Assembly: GCA_934754775.1 (NCBI GenBank)
Contig: CAKVIM010000010.1
Span: forward strand, 4,535-68,534
Origin: an uncultured Candidatus Melainabacteria bacterium
Lineage (GTDB): Bacteria > Cyanobacteriota > Vampirovibrionia > Gastranaerophilales > Gastranaerophilaceae
Direction of reading: 5' to 3'
Length of the DNA: 64,000 bases
Below the pieces are notes generated by a model. It was not told the origin of the DNA, did not search any database, and saw nothing but the letters and a program-made list of their open reading frames with translations. Positions 32,155 through 40,488 of this stretch are shown here, in pieces. How positions within the stretch are numbered: the first letter of the stretch is position 1; each line of letters starts with the position of its first letter. The position numbers were made by a program, and so were the translations under genes.

Positions 32155-33029
32155 AATTCTTCCTCTTTTTCCGTTTTATCACCGATAAAAATAATTTCCG
32201 GCTTCAATTCTATTGTATAAATATCTTTAACCGCTTGATACATCTTCACCATAAGTTCAAGCACATCTTCCGAAGTCGCTCCGCCTTTATTAACAATAAA
32301 GTTAGCGTGCTTCTCCCAAACTTTCACAGTATCCAAATCGAAACTCTTCACGCCAGCTTTATCCAATAATCTACCTGCTGAATCGTTTTCAGGGTTTTTG
32401 AAAACGCTGCCCGCATTCGGGTCTTTTAGTGATGGTTGAATATTTCTTCTGAATGTCAAATTTCTTTCCATCAATTCTTTGATTTCATCTTGTGGAAGTT
32501 TCTTTAACTCAAATTCAGCCGCCAACAAGATATAGCGTCCGTCGTGCAAGATTGAATGTCTATAAGAAAAGTCCATTTCAGCCTTTTTCTTATATACAAC
32601 TTCTTTTGTTTCCTTATCAAACAAACAGCATGAAGTTATTACATCTGCGATACACTGACCGTGAGCACCTGCGTTCATATAAACAGCTCCGCCAATTGTT
32701 CCCGGAAGTCCAATCAGAAATTCCAATCCGCTTAAAGAAACATCCGCAACTTTTTGAGATAAAAGCGGGTCTTTGACTCCACAATCTGCGTAAACTTTCG
32801 TTCCACGGATATCAAAATTTTTCATCTCCGTTGTTAAGATAATATTTCCTTTATACCCGTTTGACGAAAACAAAACATCAGAACAGCTGCCAAGAACAAT
32901 ATAGCTATCAAGCTCTCTTAGCAAATTAGTAAATTCTTCCAATGTTTCAGGAAAGTAAAGTTTCTCAACTTTACCACCGATTTTGAATGTTGTTAAATTT
33001 TTTATTTCAAAGTTTTCTTTTATTTGCAT
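32118..33029 (-). CDS. murB: UDP-N-acetylenolpyruvoylglucosamine reductase
   Basis: This 303-residue FAD enzyme makes UDP-MurNAc. Motifs are NLTTFKIGG, GLEFLIGLPGTIGGAVYMNAGAHG, FSYRHSIL, PNAGSVFKNP with the proton-donating serine, and the C-terminal ELKPEIIFIG glutamate. The FAD loop GSCSDVLFS departs from the common G-x-G-S-N-L-L, keeping only G, S and L. The rest is canonical. It overlaps ddl. Confidence 0.93.
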   Translation of the reverse strand: MQIKENFEIKNLTTFKIGGKVEKLYFPETLEEFTNLLRELDSYIVLGSCSDVLFSSNGYKGNIILTTEMKNFDIRGTKVYADCGVKDPLLSQKVADVSLSGLEFLIGLPGTIGGAVYMNAGAHGQCIADVITSCCLFDKETKEVVYKKKAEMDFSYRHSILHDGRYILLAAEFELKKLPQDEIKELMERNLTFRRNIQPSLKDPNAGSVFKNPENDSAGRLLDKAGVKSFDLDTVKVWEKHANFIVNKGGATSEDVLELMVKMYQAVKDIYTIELKPEIIFIGDKTEKEEELCNILYKTKTQK

Positions 33030-33194
33030 AATTTTCCTTTTTTGCCCTTGCGGGATAAAACCTCACCCTAGCCCTCTGTCTTGACCTGCTCACATTAAAC
33101 AAGCTCGCTCACGCTTCAGCTCTCTGTTCGCAGGTCGCTCCCTTAAGGCGAGGGAATGACCAAGAATCGTAGGTTGGATTTTCAACAATAACAT
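33030..33194. repeat. Repeat remnant in the murC-murB gap
   Basis: The 165-base gap between murC and murB, in an otherwise packed operon, contains a stretch (33169-33193, starting GTAGGTTGGATTTT) that resembles the inverted form of 22234-22262 beside the large foldback element. CTAGCCCTCT and GAGGGAATGA also lie in it. No gene is seen. It seems to be repetitive DNA inserted between two co-oriented genes. Confidence 0.45.
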
Positions 33195-34532
33195 TTACTT
33201 ATTCGCCCCTTCCAATTCTTTACCTAACGCTGTTATTGTACCTGCTCCCAGACCAATTACTACATTACCGTTTTCAAGCGTTGGCAATAATTTTTCCGCA
33301 ACTTCCTGCATATTACCGCCAAGATATTCCGCACCCAAATCTTTTGCGAAAGCTTCACCACTTATACCTTCAATCGGGTCTTCTGACGCAGCATAAACAT
33401 CTGTTACTACGACTCTGCCGGCTTCTGCAAAAGCATTCTTAAACTCACTCCAAAGGGATTTGAGTCTTGTGTATCTATGCGGTTGAAACACTGCCACAAT
33501 GTTATCTTTACCAAATTTCAAAGCCGCTGCGTCCAATGTAGCCTTAATTTCAGTTGGGTGGTGAGCATAATCGTCATAGACTTCAACACCTCTAACCTCG
33601 CAAACCTTTTGAAATCTTCTTCCCATGCCGGTAAATTCAAAGAAATAATCCTTTATCGCACGAACATCGACTCCGGCTTCATTCAAAGCCGCAACAACAG
33701 CTAGAGAGTTATAAACATTATGTACACCTGCAAGCTGCAATTTAATATCCGTAAGCAATTTACCTTTAAAATAGATTTCAAAAGTTGTACCGTCTTGAGA
33801 GAACTCAATATTTTTCGCAACATAATCAGCTTCATCAAGCCCAAATGTTATAAAATCACCGCTCAACTCTTGAACACCTTCATTATCGACATTTACGAGA
33901 ACTTTTTTCGCCTGAGAAATAGCCTGATTAAAAGTCTTAACCAAGTCGCTCATACCGTTTTTGTAAAAATCCAAATGGTCTTCTTCCAAGTTATTGATAA
34001 CCAAAATATCAGGATGATATTTAACAATCGTTCCGTCACTTTCATCAAGCTCTGCAACAAATTGTTTACCGCTCTTATGTTGAGCATTTGTATTAATTTC
34101 AGGAATAATTCCACCATCAACAAAAGAAGGCTTCAAACCGCCTTTTTCCAATACAAAAGACGCCATACCGCTTGTTGTAGTTTTTCCATGAGTACCGGAA
34201 AACCCGATAAAGCACTTTCCGCTATCTTGTGCTGATTTTGCTATTTCTGCCAATAAATCAGAGCGGTGATAAATCGGAAGCCCCAATTCCTTTGCTCTAA
34301 CAACCTCCGGATTATTATCACGAATTGCTGTACTTTTAATTATTATTGCATCTTTAGGCACATTTTCAGCCTTCTGACCGATAAAGATTTTTGCACCTAA
34401 TTTTCTTAGTTTATCAACATATTTTGAATCAACAATGTCAGAACCTGATACAGTATGCCCGTCTTCCAACAAATACTTTGCAAGACCGCTCATCCCGATT
34501 CCGCCAATTGCTATAAAATGATATCTTCCCAT
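33195..34532 (-). CDS. murC: UDP-N-acetylmuramate-L-alanine ligase
   Basis: This 445-residue protein adds the first peptide residue, L-Ala, to UDP-MurNAc. It has the N-terminal HFIAIGGIGMSGLA, the ATP-binding GFSGTHGKTTTSGM, ELDESDGTIVKYHP, NNLEEDHLDFY, the YDDYAHHPTEIKATL block and FQPHRYTRLK, the full set of MurC signatures. It heads the minus-strand run murC-murB-ddl-ftsQ-hemW. Confidence 0.96.
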   Translation of the reverse strand: MGRYHFIAIGGIGMSGLAKYLLEDGHTVSGSDIVDSKYVDKLRKLGAKIFIGQKAENVPKDAIIIKSTAIRDNNPEVVRAKELGLPIYHRSDLLAEIAKSAQDSGKCFIGFSGTHGKTTTSGMASFVLEKGGLKPSFVDGGIIPEINTNAQHKSGKQFVAELDESDGTIVKYHPDILVINNLEEDHLDFYKNGMSDLVKTFNQAISQAKKVLVNVDNEGVQELSGDFITFGLDEADYVAKNIEFSQDGTTFEIYFKGKLLTDIKLQLAGVHNVYNSLAVVAALNEAGVDVRAIKDYFFEFTGMGRRFQKVCEVRGVEVYDDYAHHPTEIKATLDAAALKFGKDNIVAVFQPHRYTRLKSLWSEFKNAFAEAGRVVVTDVYAASEDPIEGISGEAFAKDLGAEYLGGNMQEVAEKLLPTLENGNVVIGLGAGTITALGKELEGANK

Positions 34533-34603
34533 AATCTCTCCAATTCTAAAACAATTATATTAAAAGAGGAGAGCATTTACAAGCAAAGAATAAAAAATTT
34601 AAA

Positions 34604-35890
34604 CTATTGTATCAATCCGTATTCACGCCCCAATTCTGTAATGATTTCAACTGCCTTATCGATTTGTTCAAAGCTCAAATCTTTCATAACGCAAAGCCTC
34701 AAACGGCACTCTTTACGTCTTACAGCCGGATAAGTCACTATATTAACGTAAACTCCACGTTTTCTGAGTTTGTCATACATCTCAAACAAAATCGGCTCGT
34801 TATAAACCATAACAGGAACGACAGCAGACTGTGAATGCCCAATATCAAAGCCCCTTTCAGTCAATTTAGTTTTCAAATATCGGGTATTTGCCAAAAGTTT
34901 TTCTCGCCCCGCATTATCAGATTCCATAAGTTTGAACGCCTCATTAAGTCCGCCCGCAATCGGAGCCGGCATAGCTGTCGAAAAGAAATAACTTCGGGCA
35001 TACAGTCTTAAGTATTGGATAACATTTTTTGAAGCAGCACAATATCCGCCAAGCCCTCCAGGGCTTTTGCTCAACATTCCGACATTCAAATCTATTTTAT
35101 CCATCACACCAAAATATTCGGCCGTACCACGCCCGGTTGCACCAACAACTCCGACGCCGTGAGCGTCATCTACCATAATTCGAGCATTATACTTTTGAGC
35201 AAGTTCAACAATTTTATCAAGCGGAGCTAAATCACCGTCCATCGAAAAAACTCCATCAGTAATAATCAATCTACCCGTTTTCTCATCCGGAATTCTTGAA
35301 AGCACCCTCTCAAGCCCCTTCATATCCCTATGCGGAAATACTTTGATTTCCGCACCCGAAAGGAGACCGCCGTCAAAAATGGATGCATGGTTTGCACTAT
35401 CATTTATAATAACGTCATTTTTACCACAAAGAGCAGACACAATCCCAACATTCGCACCATAACCGCTCGGGAAAACAATTGCATCTTCTGTTCCATAAAA
35501 ATCAGCAATTCGCCCTTCCAGCTCCTTGTGTATATCGGTTATCCCCGCATAATTGGAAACTGCCCCCATACCGTACCCGAATTTTTCCAACGCACGCATT
35601 GCACCCTCAACTACTTGAGAATGAGTAGATAAATTAAGATATGAGTTTGAACCAAGCATAATTACATGGTGTACACTGCCTTCTTTCTCTTTAATATCAA
35701 GTTCTGGTTTAACCTTATCCATTGTGACCATACCGAGAGCTTCATTCCCCGTCAAAATTCCACTGGACAAGATTTCATCCAATCGGTTTGTTTTATCCAA
35801 CAAATCCTCGCCGTATAAGGTATCCACAAAGTTCTCAAATTTGACATTCATACAAACTTTATCCAAATCTAACACGTTTATTGACCTCAT
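34604..35890 (-). CDS. Alpha-oxoamine synthase (BioF/serine palmitoyltransferase family)
   Basis: This 428-residue PLP enzyme of fold type I has SNSYLNLSTH, the substrate loop GYGMGAVSNYAGITDIHKELE, FPSGYGANVGIVSAL, NDSANHASIFDG, VDDAHGVGVVGATGRG and the lysine loop LSKSPGGLGGYC with the Schiff-base lysine. It joins an amino acid to an acyl-CoA or acyl-ACP with loss of CO2. The members AONS (BioF), KBL and serine palmitoyltransferase cannot be separated by motif alone. A leading segment resembling the SPT N-terminus and the length above 400 residues favour SPT or a related lipid enzyme. The ATG at 35851 is an alternative start. It lies 71 bases upstream of murC on the same strand. Confidence 0.78.
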   Translation of the reverse strand: MRSINVLDLDKVCMNVKFENFVDTLYGEDLLDKTNRLDEILSSGILTGNEALGMVTMDKVKPELDIKEKEGSVHHVIMLGSNSYLNLSTHSQVVEGAMRALEKFGYGMGAVSNYAGITDIHKELEGRIADFYGTEDAIVFPSGYGANVGIVSALCGKNDVIINDSANHASIFDGGLLSGAEIKVFPHRDMKGLERVLSRIPDEKTGRLIITDGVFSMDGDLAPLDKIVELAQKYNARIMVDDAHGVGVVGATGRGTAEYFGVMDKIDLNVGMLSKSPGGLGGYCAASKNVIQYLRLYARSYFFSTAMPAPIAGGLNEAFKLMESDNAGREKLLANTRYLKTKLTERGFDIGHSQSAVVPVMVYNEPILFEMYDKLRKRGVYVNIVTYPAVRRKECRLRLCVMKDLSFEQIDKAVEIITELGREYGLIQ

Positions 35891-36070
35891 ATTTTGTGAC
35901 GATAATATTTTAATATGAACAACTTCAAAATTACCTGCTCTAGCAAGCTATAAACAGATTATTATATTTTTTAGACTAAAATTTTATTATCAAAAATGAA
36001 ACGCCAAAAGGTTTTGAGCTTATTGCATTTAGCCAATCTTTGGATTATCATTATCAAAAAGGAGTAGCTT

Positions 36071-36391
36071 ATGAGCGATTGCATTTTTTGTAAAATTATT
36101 AACGGGGATTTTAACACAGAATTCGTTTATGAAAATGAATACGCTGTAGTTTTCAAAGATATTAACCCTAAAGCGGACACACATTTGCTTGTTGTTCCGA
36201 GAAAACACGTAGAATCATTGAACGAGCTTGATGACGAAGTACTGTTAGGCAAATTAATGATGACAGTAAAAGAAGCTGCAAAAAAAGCAGGCTTAAAATC
36301 CTTTAGAACAGTTATTAATACAGGAAAAGAGGCAGGACAGGAAGTTTTCCACCTGCACATACATATATTAGCGGGGAATATTAAACTATGA
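36071..36391 (+). CDS. hinT: HIT-family nucleotide hydrolase (HinT-like)
   Basis: This 106-residue protein has the N-terminal CIFCKIINGD (CxxC), KADTHLLVVPRKHVES and the catalytic histidine triad HLHIHILAG. It hydrolyses AMP-linked phosphoramidates in the cytoplasm. The stop overlaps speE by four bases. Confidence 0.92.
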   Translation: MSDCIFCKIINGDFNTEFVYENEYAVVFKDINPKADTHLLVVPRKHVESLNELDDEVLLGKLMMTVKEAAKKAGLKSFRTVINTGKEAGQEVFHLHIHILAGNIKL

Positions 36392-37224
36392 CACAATTCT
36401 ACAAAGAAATTACACCATCTGGTTATGGTATAGCAATCAAACAAAAAGAGATTTTGTTTTCAGAACAATCACCTTTCCAAAAAGTTGAGATTTTCCAATC
36501 AGATTCAACATTGGGAAGGGTTCTAACGCTTGACGATTTGATGATGACAACAGAAGGTGATGAATTCCATTACCACGAAATGATTGCACATATACCTATG
36601 ATGCATCACAAAGCTCCAAAGACAGTTCTTGTAATTGGTGGTGGAGACGGCGGTACAGTTAGAGAAGTTCTAAAACACGACACAGTTGAAAAAGTAGTTT
36701 TGTGTGAAATCGACGGAATGGTTATTGATGCTTGCAAAAAATATCTTCCGACTATTGCTTGCGAACTTGATAATCCAAAATGCGAAATCCTCGTAGAAGA
36801 CGCAATTGAATATATCAAAGACAAAAAAGATATGTTTGATATCGTCCTAATTGACTCAACAGACCCGATGGGACCTGGAGAAGGCTTGTTTACAGAAGAA
36901 TTCTACACAAATGTTAAAAAATCAATGAAAAAAGGCGGCATTATGTGTGCACAATCAGAATCACCTTTTGCAAACAAAGAAGAAATCAAAAAAATGTACA
37001 ATCTTCTTAAAAAAGTGTTCCCGATTTGTTCGACATTCACTTCAAACATTCCAACATACCCGGGCGGATACTGGGCTTGGGCATTCTGTTCAGAAGAAGT
37101 TGAACCGCTTTCTTACTGGGATGAAAGAAGAGGCGAAGCAATTACAAAAACTTGCAAAATCTACAATAAAGAATACCATAACGCAAGATTTGCTCTGCCA
37201 AACTATTTGAAAGAATTATTATAA
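36388..37224 (+). CDS. speE: Spermidine synthase
   Basis: This 278-residue aminopropyltransferase has the decarboxylated-SAM pocket VIGGGDGGTVREVLKH, CEIDGMVIDACKKYLP, the catalytic DSTDPMGPGEGLFTEEFY, MCAQSESPF and PTYPGGYWAWAFCS. It makes spermidine from putrescine. The length is usual. A strong bidirectional terminator follows. Confidence 0.95.
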   Translation: MTQFYKEITPSGYGIAIKQKEILFSEQSPFQKVEIFQSDSTLGRVLTLDDLMMTTEGDEFHYHEMIAHIPMMHHKAPKTVLVIGGGDGGTVREVLKHDTVEKVVLCEIDGMVIDACKKYLPTIACELDNPKCEILVEDAIEYIKDKKDMFDIVLIDSTDPMGPGEGLFTEEFYTNVKKSMKKGGIMCAQSESPFANKEEIKKMYNLLKKVFPICSTFTSNIPTYPGGYWAWAFCSEEVEPLSYWDERRGEAITKTCKIYNKEYHNARFALPNYLKELL

Positions 37225-37232
37225 TTAAAAAG

Positions 37233-37278
37233 AATAAACAATCGGTGCGAAAATAAATTTCCGCACCGATTGTTTATT
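37233..37278. terminator. Strong bidirectional terminator
   Basis: AATAAACAATCGGTGCG and CGCACCGATTGTTTATT are a perfect 17-base stem with a 12-base loop, between the convergent speE and the island of small unknown genes. Confidence 0.9.
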
Positions 37279-37712
37279 TAACTATTTTTAGTCGATTGTT
37301 TATATAAACTTCCAATTACAGCTCCGACAACACCTGCTAGGGCATAATATTTTCCCGCAACACCTTTTCCGGAAATTTTAGACCAATCATTTACCAATAA
37401 GAAAAGCATAGTTGAAACAGATGCTAGAAGAGCATTCCTTAGATGGTACTTGAAGGAAGTATCAATATATTTATCAGTTAACATTTTACCACCCCAAAAA
37501 CATCCACCAACAGCCATATATCCTGTAATAAATTTTGAAACATTCCTATTCTTATATGTAGACTTATAACTATCCCCGTCAACTATAGGAAGCAATGGCG
37601 ATAAAATAGCAGCGGTAGCCGCACCTGCTAACCATTTTTGTTTTGAATTTCCTTTTTGATACTCATTTGTCTTTCGAAATGACAAATTTCCTTGCCCTAC
37701 TATATTCAACAT
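37278..37712 (-). CDS. Hypothetical membrane protein of the small-gene island
   Basis: The predicted protein is 144 residues. The N-terminal MLNIVGQGNLSFRKTNEYQK fits loosely the 'short polar leader then SF' pattern of the neighbouring genes. Three or four hydrophobic stretches follow (WLAGAATAAILSPLLPIV, FITGYMAVGGCFWGG, NALLASVSTMLFLLV, YYALAGVVGAVIGSLY), so it is an integral membrane protein. An AAGGA site precedes the start. Its stop lies in the terminator. No family was recognised. The 16-base gap to the next gene suggests co-transcription. Confidence 0.6.
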   Translation of the reverse strand: MLNIVGQGNLSFRKTNEYQKGNSKQKWLAGAATAAILSPLLPIVDGDSYKSTYKNRNVSKFITGYMAVGGCFWGGKMLTDKYIDTSFKYHLRNALLASVSTMLFLLVNDWSKISGKGVAGKYYALAGVVGAVIGSLYKQSTKNS

Positions 37713-37728
37713 TCAAATGTTCCTTATA

Positions 37729-37920
37729 CTAAAATGTATCCAAGATTTTTACAACCATATCAAACATACGCTTTGCACACTTAATTAAATTTTCTTTAAA
37801 GTTAAAAGTAACATTGTTATTATTAAACAATTTGGATTTCTCCACCATATTTAAGCGTTTCTTGGTAAATGGGAGTTTTCCATATGTTATATTATAATCT
37901 TCAACTCTTTTTATATTCAT
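37729..37920 (-). CDS. Small hypothetical protein, 63 residues
   Basis: A complete ORF with an AAAGGTG ribosome site. It starts MNIKRVEDYNITYGKLPFTK and continues with NNNNVTFNFKENLIKCAKRM, which holds a TF word like its neighbours, and a C-terminal amphipathic stretch. The Asn/Lys-rich composition and low GC match the island. The function is unknown. Confidence 0.5.
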   Translation of the reverse strand: MNIKRVEDYNITYGKLPFTKKRLNMVEKSKLFNNNNVTFNFKENLIKCAKRMFDMVVKILDTF

Positions 37921-37931
37921 TTATAACACCT

Positions 37932-38318
37932 TTAATCTTCCATTACACTATCCACAATACAATTTCTTGCTTTTCCCCAGCCTAATAGTGTTCCTAAATA
38001 TCCTATCGTTGCTCCAATTGCAGTACCTGCCCCTGGACATATAACACTTCCTATTGCAGCACCTTTGGCAGCAACGGCAACTGCAACCGACTGCTTCACC
38101 GGCTGTAAGACAATATTGTCAACAGCTCCTACAGCTTGTTTTACAGCTCCTTTGGTATCACCGTCGCCAATCTTATACAATGTACGCCCGACTTTATATA
38201 AAGGCATTACTTCAGATGCAAATTCTTTCAGTCCTTCTGAAACTATTTCATCTTTTGTACCGTTAAAAGTCTGCATTTTATATGAATTATACGTATAATT
38301 AATAGGATAAATTCGCAC
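37932..38318 (-). CDS. Hypothetical protein with glycine/alanine-rich hydrophobic core
   Basis: The start is GTG at 38318, preceded by GGAGG, and gives 128 residues. The N-terminal MRIYPINYTYNSYKMQTFNG is a short polar Asn/Tyr leader ending in TFNG. The core (about 60-115) alternates Gly, Ala, Val and Ile (AVGAVDNIVLQ, VAVAVAAKGAAIGSVICPGAGTAIGATIGYLGTLLGWGKA), a glycine-zipper pattern seen in membrane-inserting peptides and some toxins. This is only a resemblance. It shares orientation and spacing with the other island genes. Confidence 0.55.
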   Translation of the reverse strand: MRIYPINYTYNSYKMQTFNGTKDEIVSEGLKEFASEVMPLYKVGRTLYKIGDGDTKGAVKQAVGAVDNIVLQPVKQSVAVAVAAKGAAIGSVICPGAGTAIGATIGYLGTLLGWGKARNCIVDSVMED

Positions 38319-38337
38319 TCAATACCTCCATTATAAT

Positions 38338-39027
38338 TTAAAATAAATCATCTAAAAAATCCAAAATAGCATCTATTATTCCACCGTCGTCATCAATATC
38401 AGCACCCACATCATCTAAACCACTTATTTCGTCTATATCTGAATCATTATTAATTCCACCGAAACTAACATCTGAATAAATAATATCCTCGCTATGGTAA
38501 TTACTTTTTGCTAGACTATTTATAATATCTCGTTTTTGCATATCATTGAGAAGATATGAAGGAGCCCCTTTCACTTTTTCTATAATATCTCTATATGCAC
38601 CTTCGGTTAAAATCCCATTGTGAAAGCGTGGAGGATCATATGGATATTCGGGCTTAATTATACGTTTATTTTCTAACTCTGTTAATACTTTTGCAATATT
38701 GGAAATATTCGGAGATATATATTCATTTTTTAAAGTTCTTTCAATTAGTTCTTTTTTAAATTCTTCTTCTTTTTGTAATCCCATAAAAAAAAGAACCATC
38801 GCAGAAGAAACTACCGGCAATTCTTTCTCTGAGGGTTTTAATATTTGCATCACTTTGTTTAACAAAACTTTTATATTATATTTTTCAGTAATACTTGCAT
38901 GTTTTTGACTCTCTTTTTTAAATAAGTCAAAGTACTGTTTTAGTACAGGTTTAAATTGTCCTCTAAAAGTTAAATTTCTATTCATTTGTGACATTGGAAC
39001 ATATTGATTTCTAATATCTATTTTCAT
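38338..39027 (-). CDS. Hypothetical protein with acidic C-terminus
   Basis: Starting at ATG 39027 gives MKIDIRNQYVPMSQMNRNLT followed by FRG, the same leader type as the 128-residue neighbour. An ATG three codons earlier (39036) is possible. The body is helical, Lys/Glu-rich (residues 30-180), and the tail after 190 is very acidic (DIDEISGLDDVGADIDDD) ending in a hydrophobic IIDAILDFLDDLF. No signal peptide is seen. The function is unknown. It heads the minus-strand island operon. Confidence 0.55.
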   Translation of the reverse strand: MKIDIRNQYVPMSQMNRNLTFRGQFKPVLKQYFDLFKKESQKHASITEKYNIKVLLNKVMQILKPSEKELPVVSSAMVLFFMGLQKEEEFKKELIERTLKNEYISPNISNIAKVLTELENKRIIKPEYPYDPPRFHNGILTEGAYRDIIEKVKGAPSYLLNDMQKRDIINSLAKSNYHSEDIIYSDVSFGGINNDSDIDEISGLDDVGADIDDDGGIIDAILDFLDDLF

Positions 39028-39171
39028 CACACACATATTCTTATTGGCATATTACATCTACAATGATATATTAAAATTAAGTAAAAATAAAAGCAAGTAA
39101 TTGTAAATTTATATTAACAACAAAAAGAAAAATACATTTTTTGTTTTATTATTAGTATAAAGGAGTTTAAA

Positions 39172-39861
39172 ATGAAAATATCAGGAATAAACCGTTATTC
39201 ACAGGTATTCTATCAAAAAACAACGCAAAACAGGCAGCTAAATTATATAAACCGTACTACAGAAACGAAACCTAGTTTTCAAGCTGGCAACAAGAACTTT
39301 AATTTAATGTTAGTCGATACTCAACAAGAACCATTTATATCTTTTGAAGTTCAAGTAACACAGCCTTTTTCACATAAACAGGGAGTTGTTCCCTTGTTTG
39401 AATTAGCTATGCATGATAAAATGCAAGAAATACAACAAGCAAATAAGAATTTAAAACAAAATAACTTTTTTTATGATGGACGAATTATAAAAACTGAAAT
39501 TTCCTGCAACCCCGAGAATATAAATACTATATTTTCTAATGCAAAAGAAAATTATATTGATTTCAAATTTACTCAAGATGAACTTGAAAAAGCGAAATCC
39601 TTTGCCAGTAAGGCATATGCCCTACAAAATGCAGATTACTACTACAGAGGAGTAGATTTTGACGACACCCCTAAAGGCTTATCTACCGAAGATTACACGA
39701 AATTCCTTGAAACAATTTCCTTAGATGATTTGCAAAAATATAGCGATGATAGATTAAAAAATTCTGATATAAATATCGTACTGGTTACCGATAAGAATTC
39801 ACTAAAAAATTATAATAATACACTTAAACAAAACTCAACCAATGTGATACAAACAATCTAA
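39172..39861 (+). CDS. Truncated M16 (insulinase-like) peptidase fragment or derived protein
   Basis: The predicted protein is 229 residues. The start MKISGINRYSQVFYQKTTQN leads to KPSFQAGN, the same leader style as its neighbours. The second half, FKFTQDELEKAKSFASKAYALQ then LSTEDYTKFLETISLDDLQKYSDDRL and DINIVLVTDKNSL, resembles the C-terminal domain of M16 peptidases (E-L-E-x-A-K, 'I-x-x-V-S-x-E-D-L-x-x-Y-A', then a V-x-V-x-TD strand). The HxxEH zinc motif is absent. It may be a non-catalytic partner or decayed gene. A GGAG site precedes it. It faces the convergent aldolase gene with 3 bases between. Confidence 0.55.
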   Translation: MKISGINRYSQVFYQKTTQNRQLNYINRTTETKPSFQAGNKNFNLMLVDTQQEPFISFEVQVTQPFSHKQGVVPLFELAMHDKMQEIQQANKNLKQNNFFYDGRIIKTEISCNPENINTIFSNAKENYIDFKFTQDELEKAKSFASKAYALQNADYYYRGVDFDDTPKGLSTEDYTKFLETISLDDLQKYSDDRLKNSDINIVLVTDKNSLKNYNNTLKQNSTNVIQTI

Positions 39862-39864
39862 ACC

Positions 39865-40488
39865 TTATCTCAATTTCAAGATTTCTTCTGCTTCAAAGTC
39901 GCTCAAGATTTTAGCTCCGCCTAATAAGCGAGTATTCAAAACAACTTGTGCATAAGATTCTGCAAGCTCAAGTTTCATATACGCATCCTCAATCGTCTTT
40001 GATGCAACAACAAAACCGTGGTTTGCCATTAAAACAGCGTCATATTTGTCAAAAAATTTAACCGTATTATCCACCAACTGCATTGTAGAAGGAAGTGCAT
40101 ATTCAGCAAGCGGAATTCCACCGAAATAAAAAACGTTTTCCGCCATAATCGGTTCCATCAAATCCTTACCTGCTGATGCAAAACTACTCAAATAAGGTGC
40201 ATGAACGTGAATAATAAAATTGAATTCAGGACGCTTAGTATAAATACCGGCATGCAAAAACTTCTCACTGGAAGGCTTCTTCCCTTCTTCTCTTGAAACG
40301 CCGTCAAAACCAGTGAATACAATGTCATCATTTGTCAAATATCCGTTAGAAGAACCTGAAACCGTTATTAGCATACCATCTTCGTATCTTGCGGAAATAT
40401 TACCGGAATACCCCGGAGTATAGTTCTTTACCCCGCATAGTTTACCGTATTCAACAATTTTTCTAACTAATTCATCTCTAGAGTACAT
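39865..40488 (-). CDS. Class II aldolase/adducin-family protein
   Basis: This 207-residue protein has the zinc-binding set of class II aldolases: ISARY and MLITVSGSSNGYLTNDDIV, SSEKFLHAGIY with the catalytic glutamate, HVHAPYLSSFAS (two His ligands) and MANHGFVVASKT (third His). It probably cleaves or dehydrates a phosphorylated sugar such as L-fuculose 1-phosphate, L-ribulose 5-phosphate (epimerase), or methylthioribulose 1-phosphate. Its start overlaps the LptD-like gene end by 11 bases. The substrate is unknown. Confidence 0.82.
   Translation of the reverse strand: MYSRDELVRKIVEYGKLCGVKNYTPGYSGNISARYEDGMLITVSGSSNGYLTNDDIVFTGFDGVSREEGKKPSSEKFLHAGIYTKRPEFNFIIHVHAPYLSSFASAGKDLMEPIMAENVFYFGGIPLAEYALPSTMQLVDNTVKFFDKYDAVLMANHGFVVASKTIEDAYMKLELAESYAQVVLNTRLLGGAKILSDFEAEEILKLR

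Noticed and set aside
33720..34235. 171-codon ORF antisense to murC
   Set aside because: It is a shadow of murC with no ribosome site or recognisable fold.
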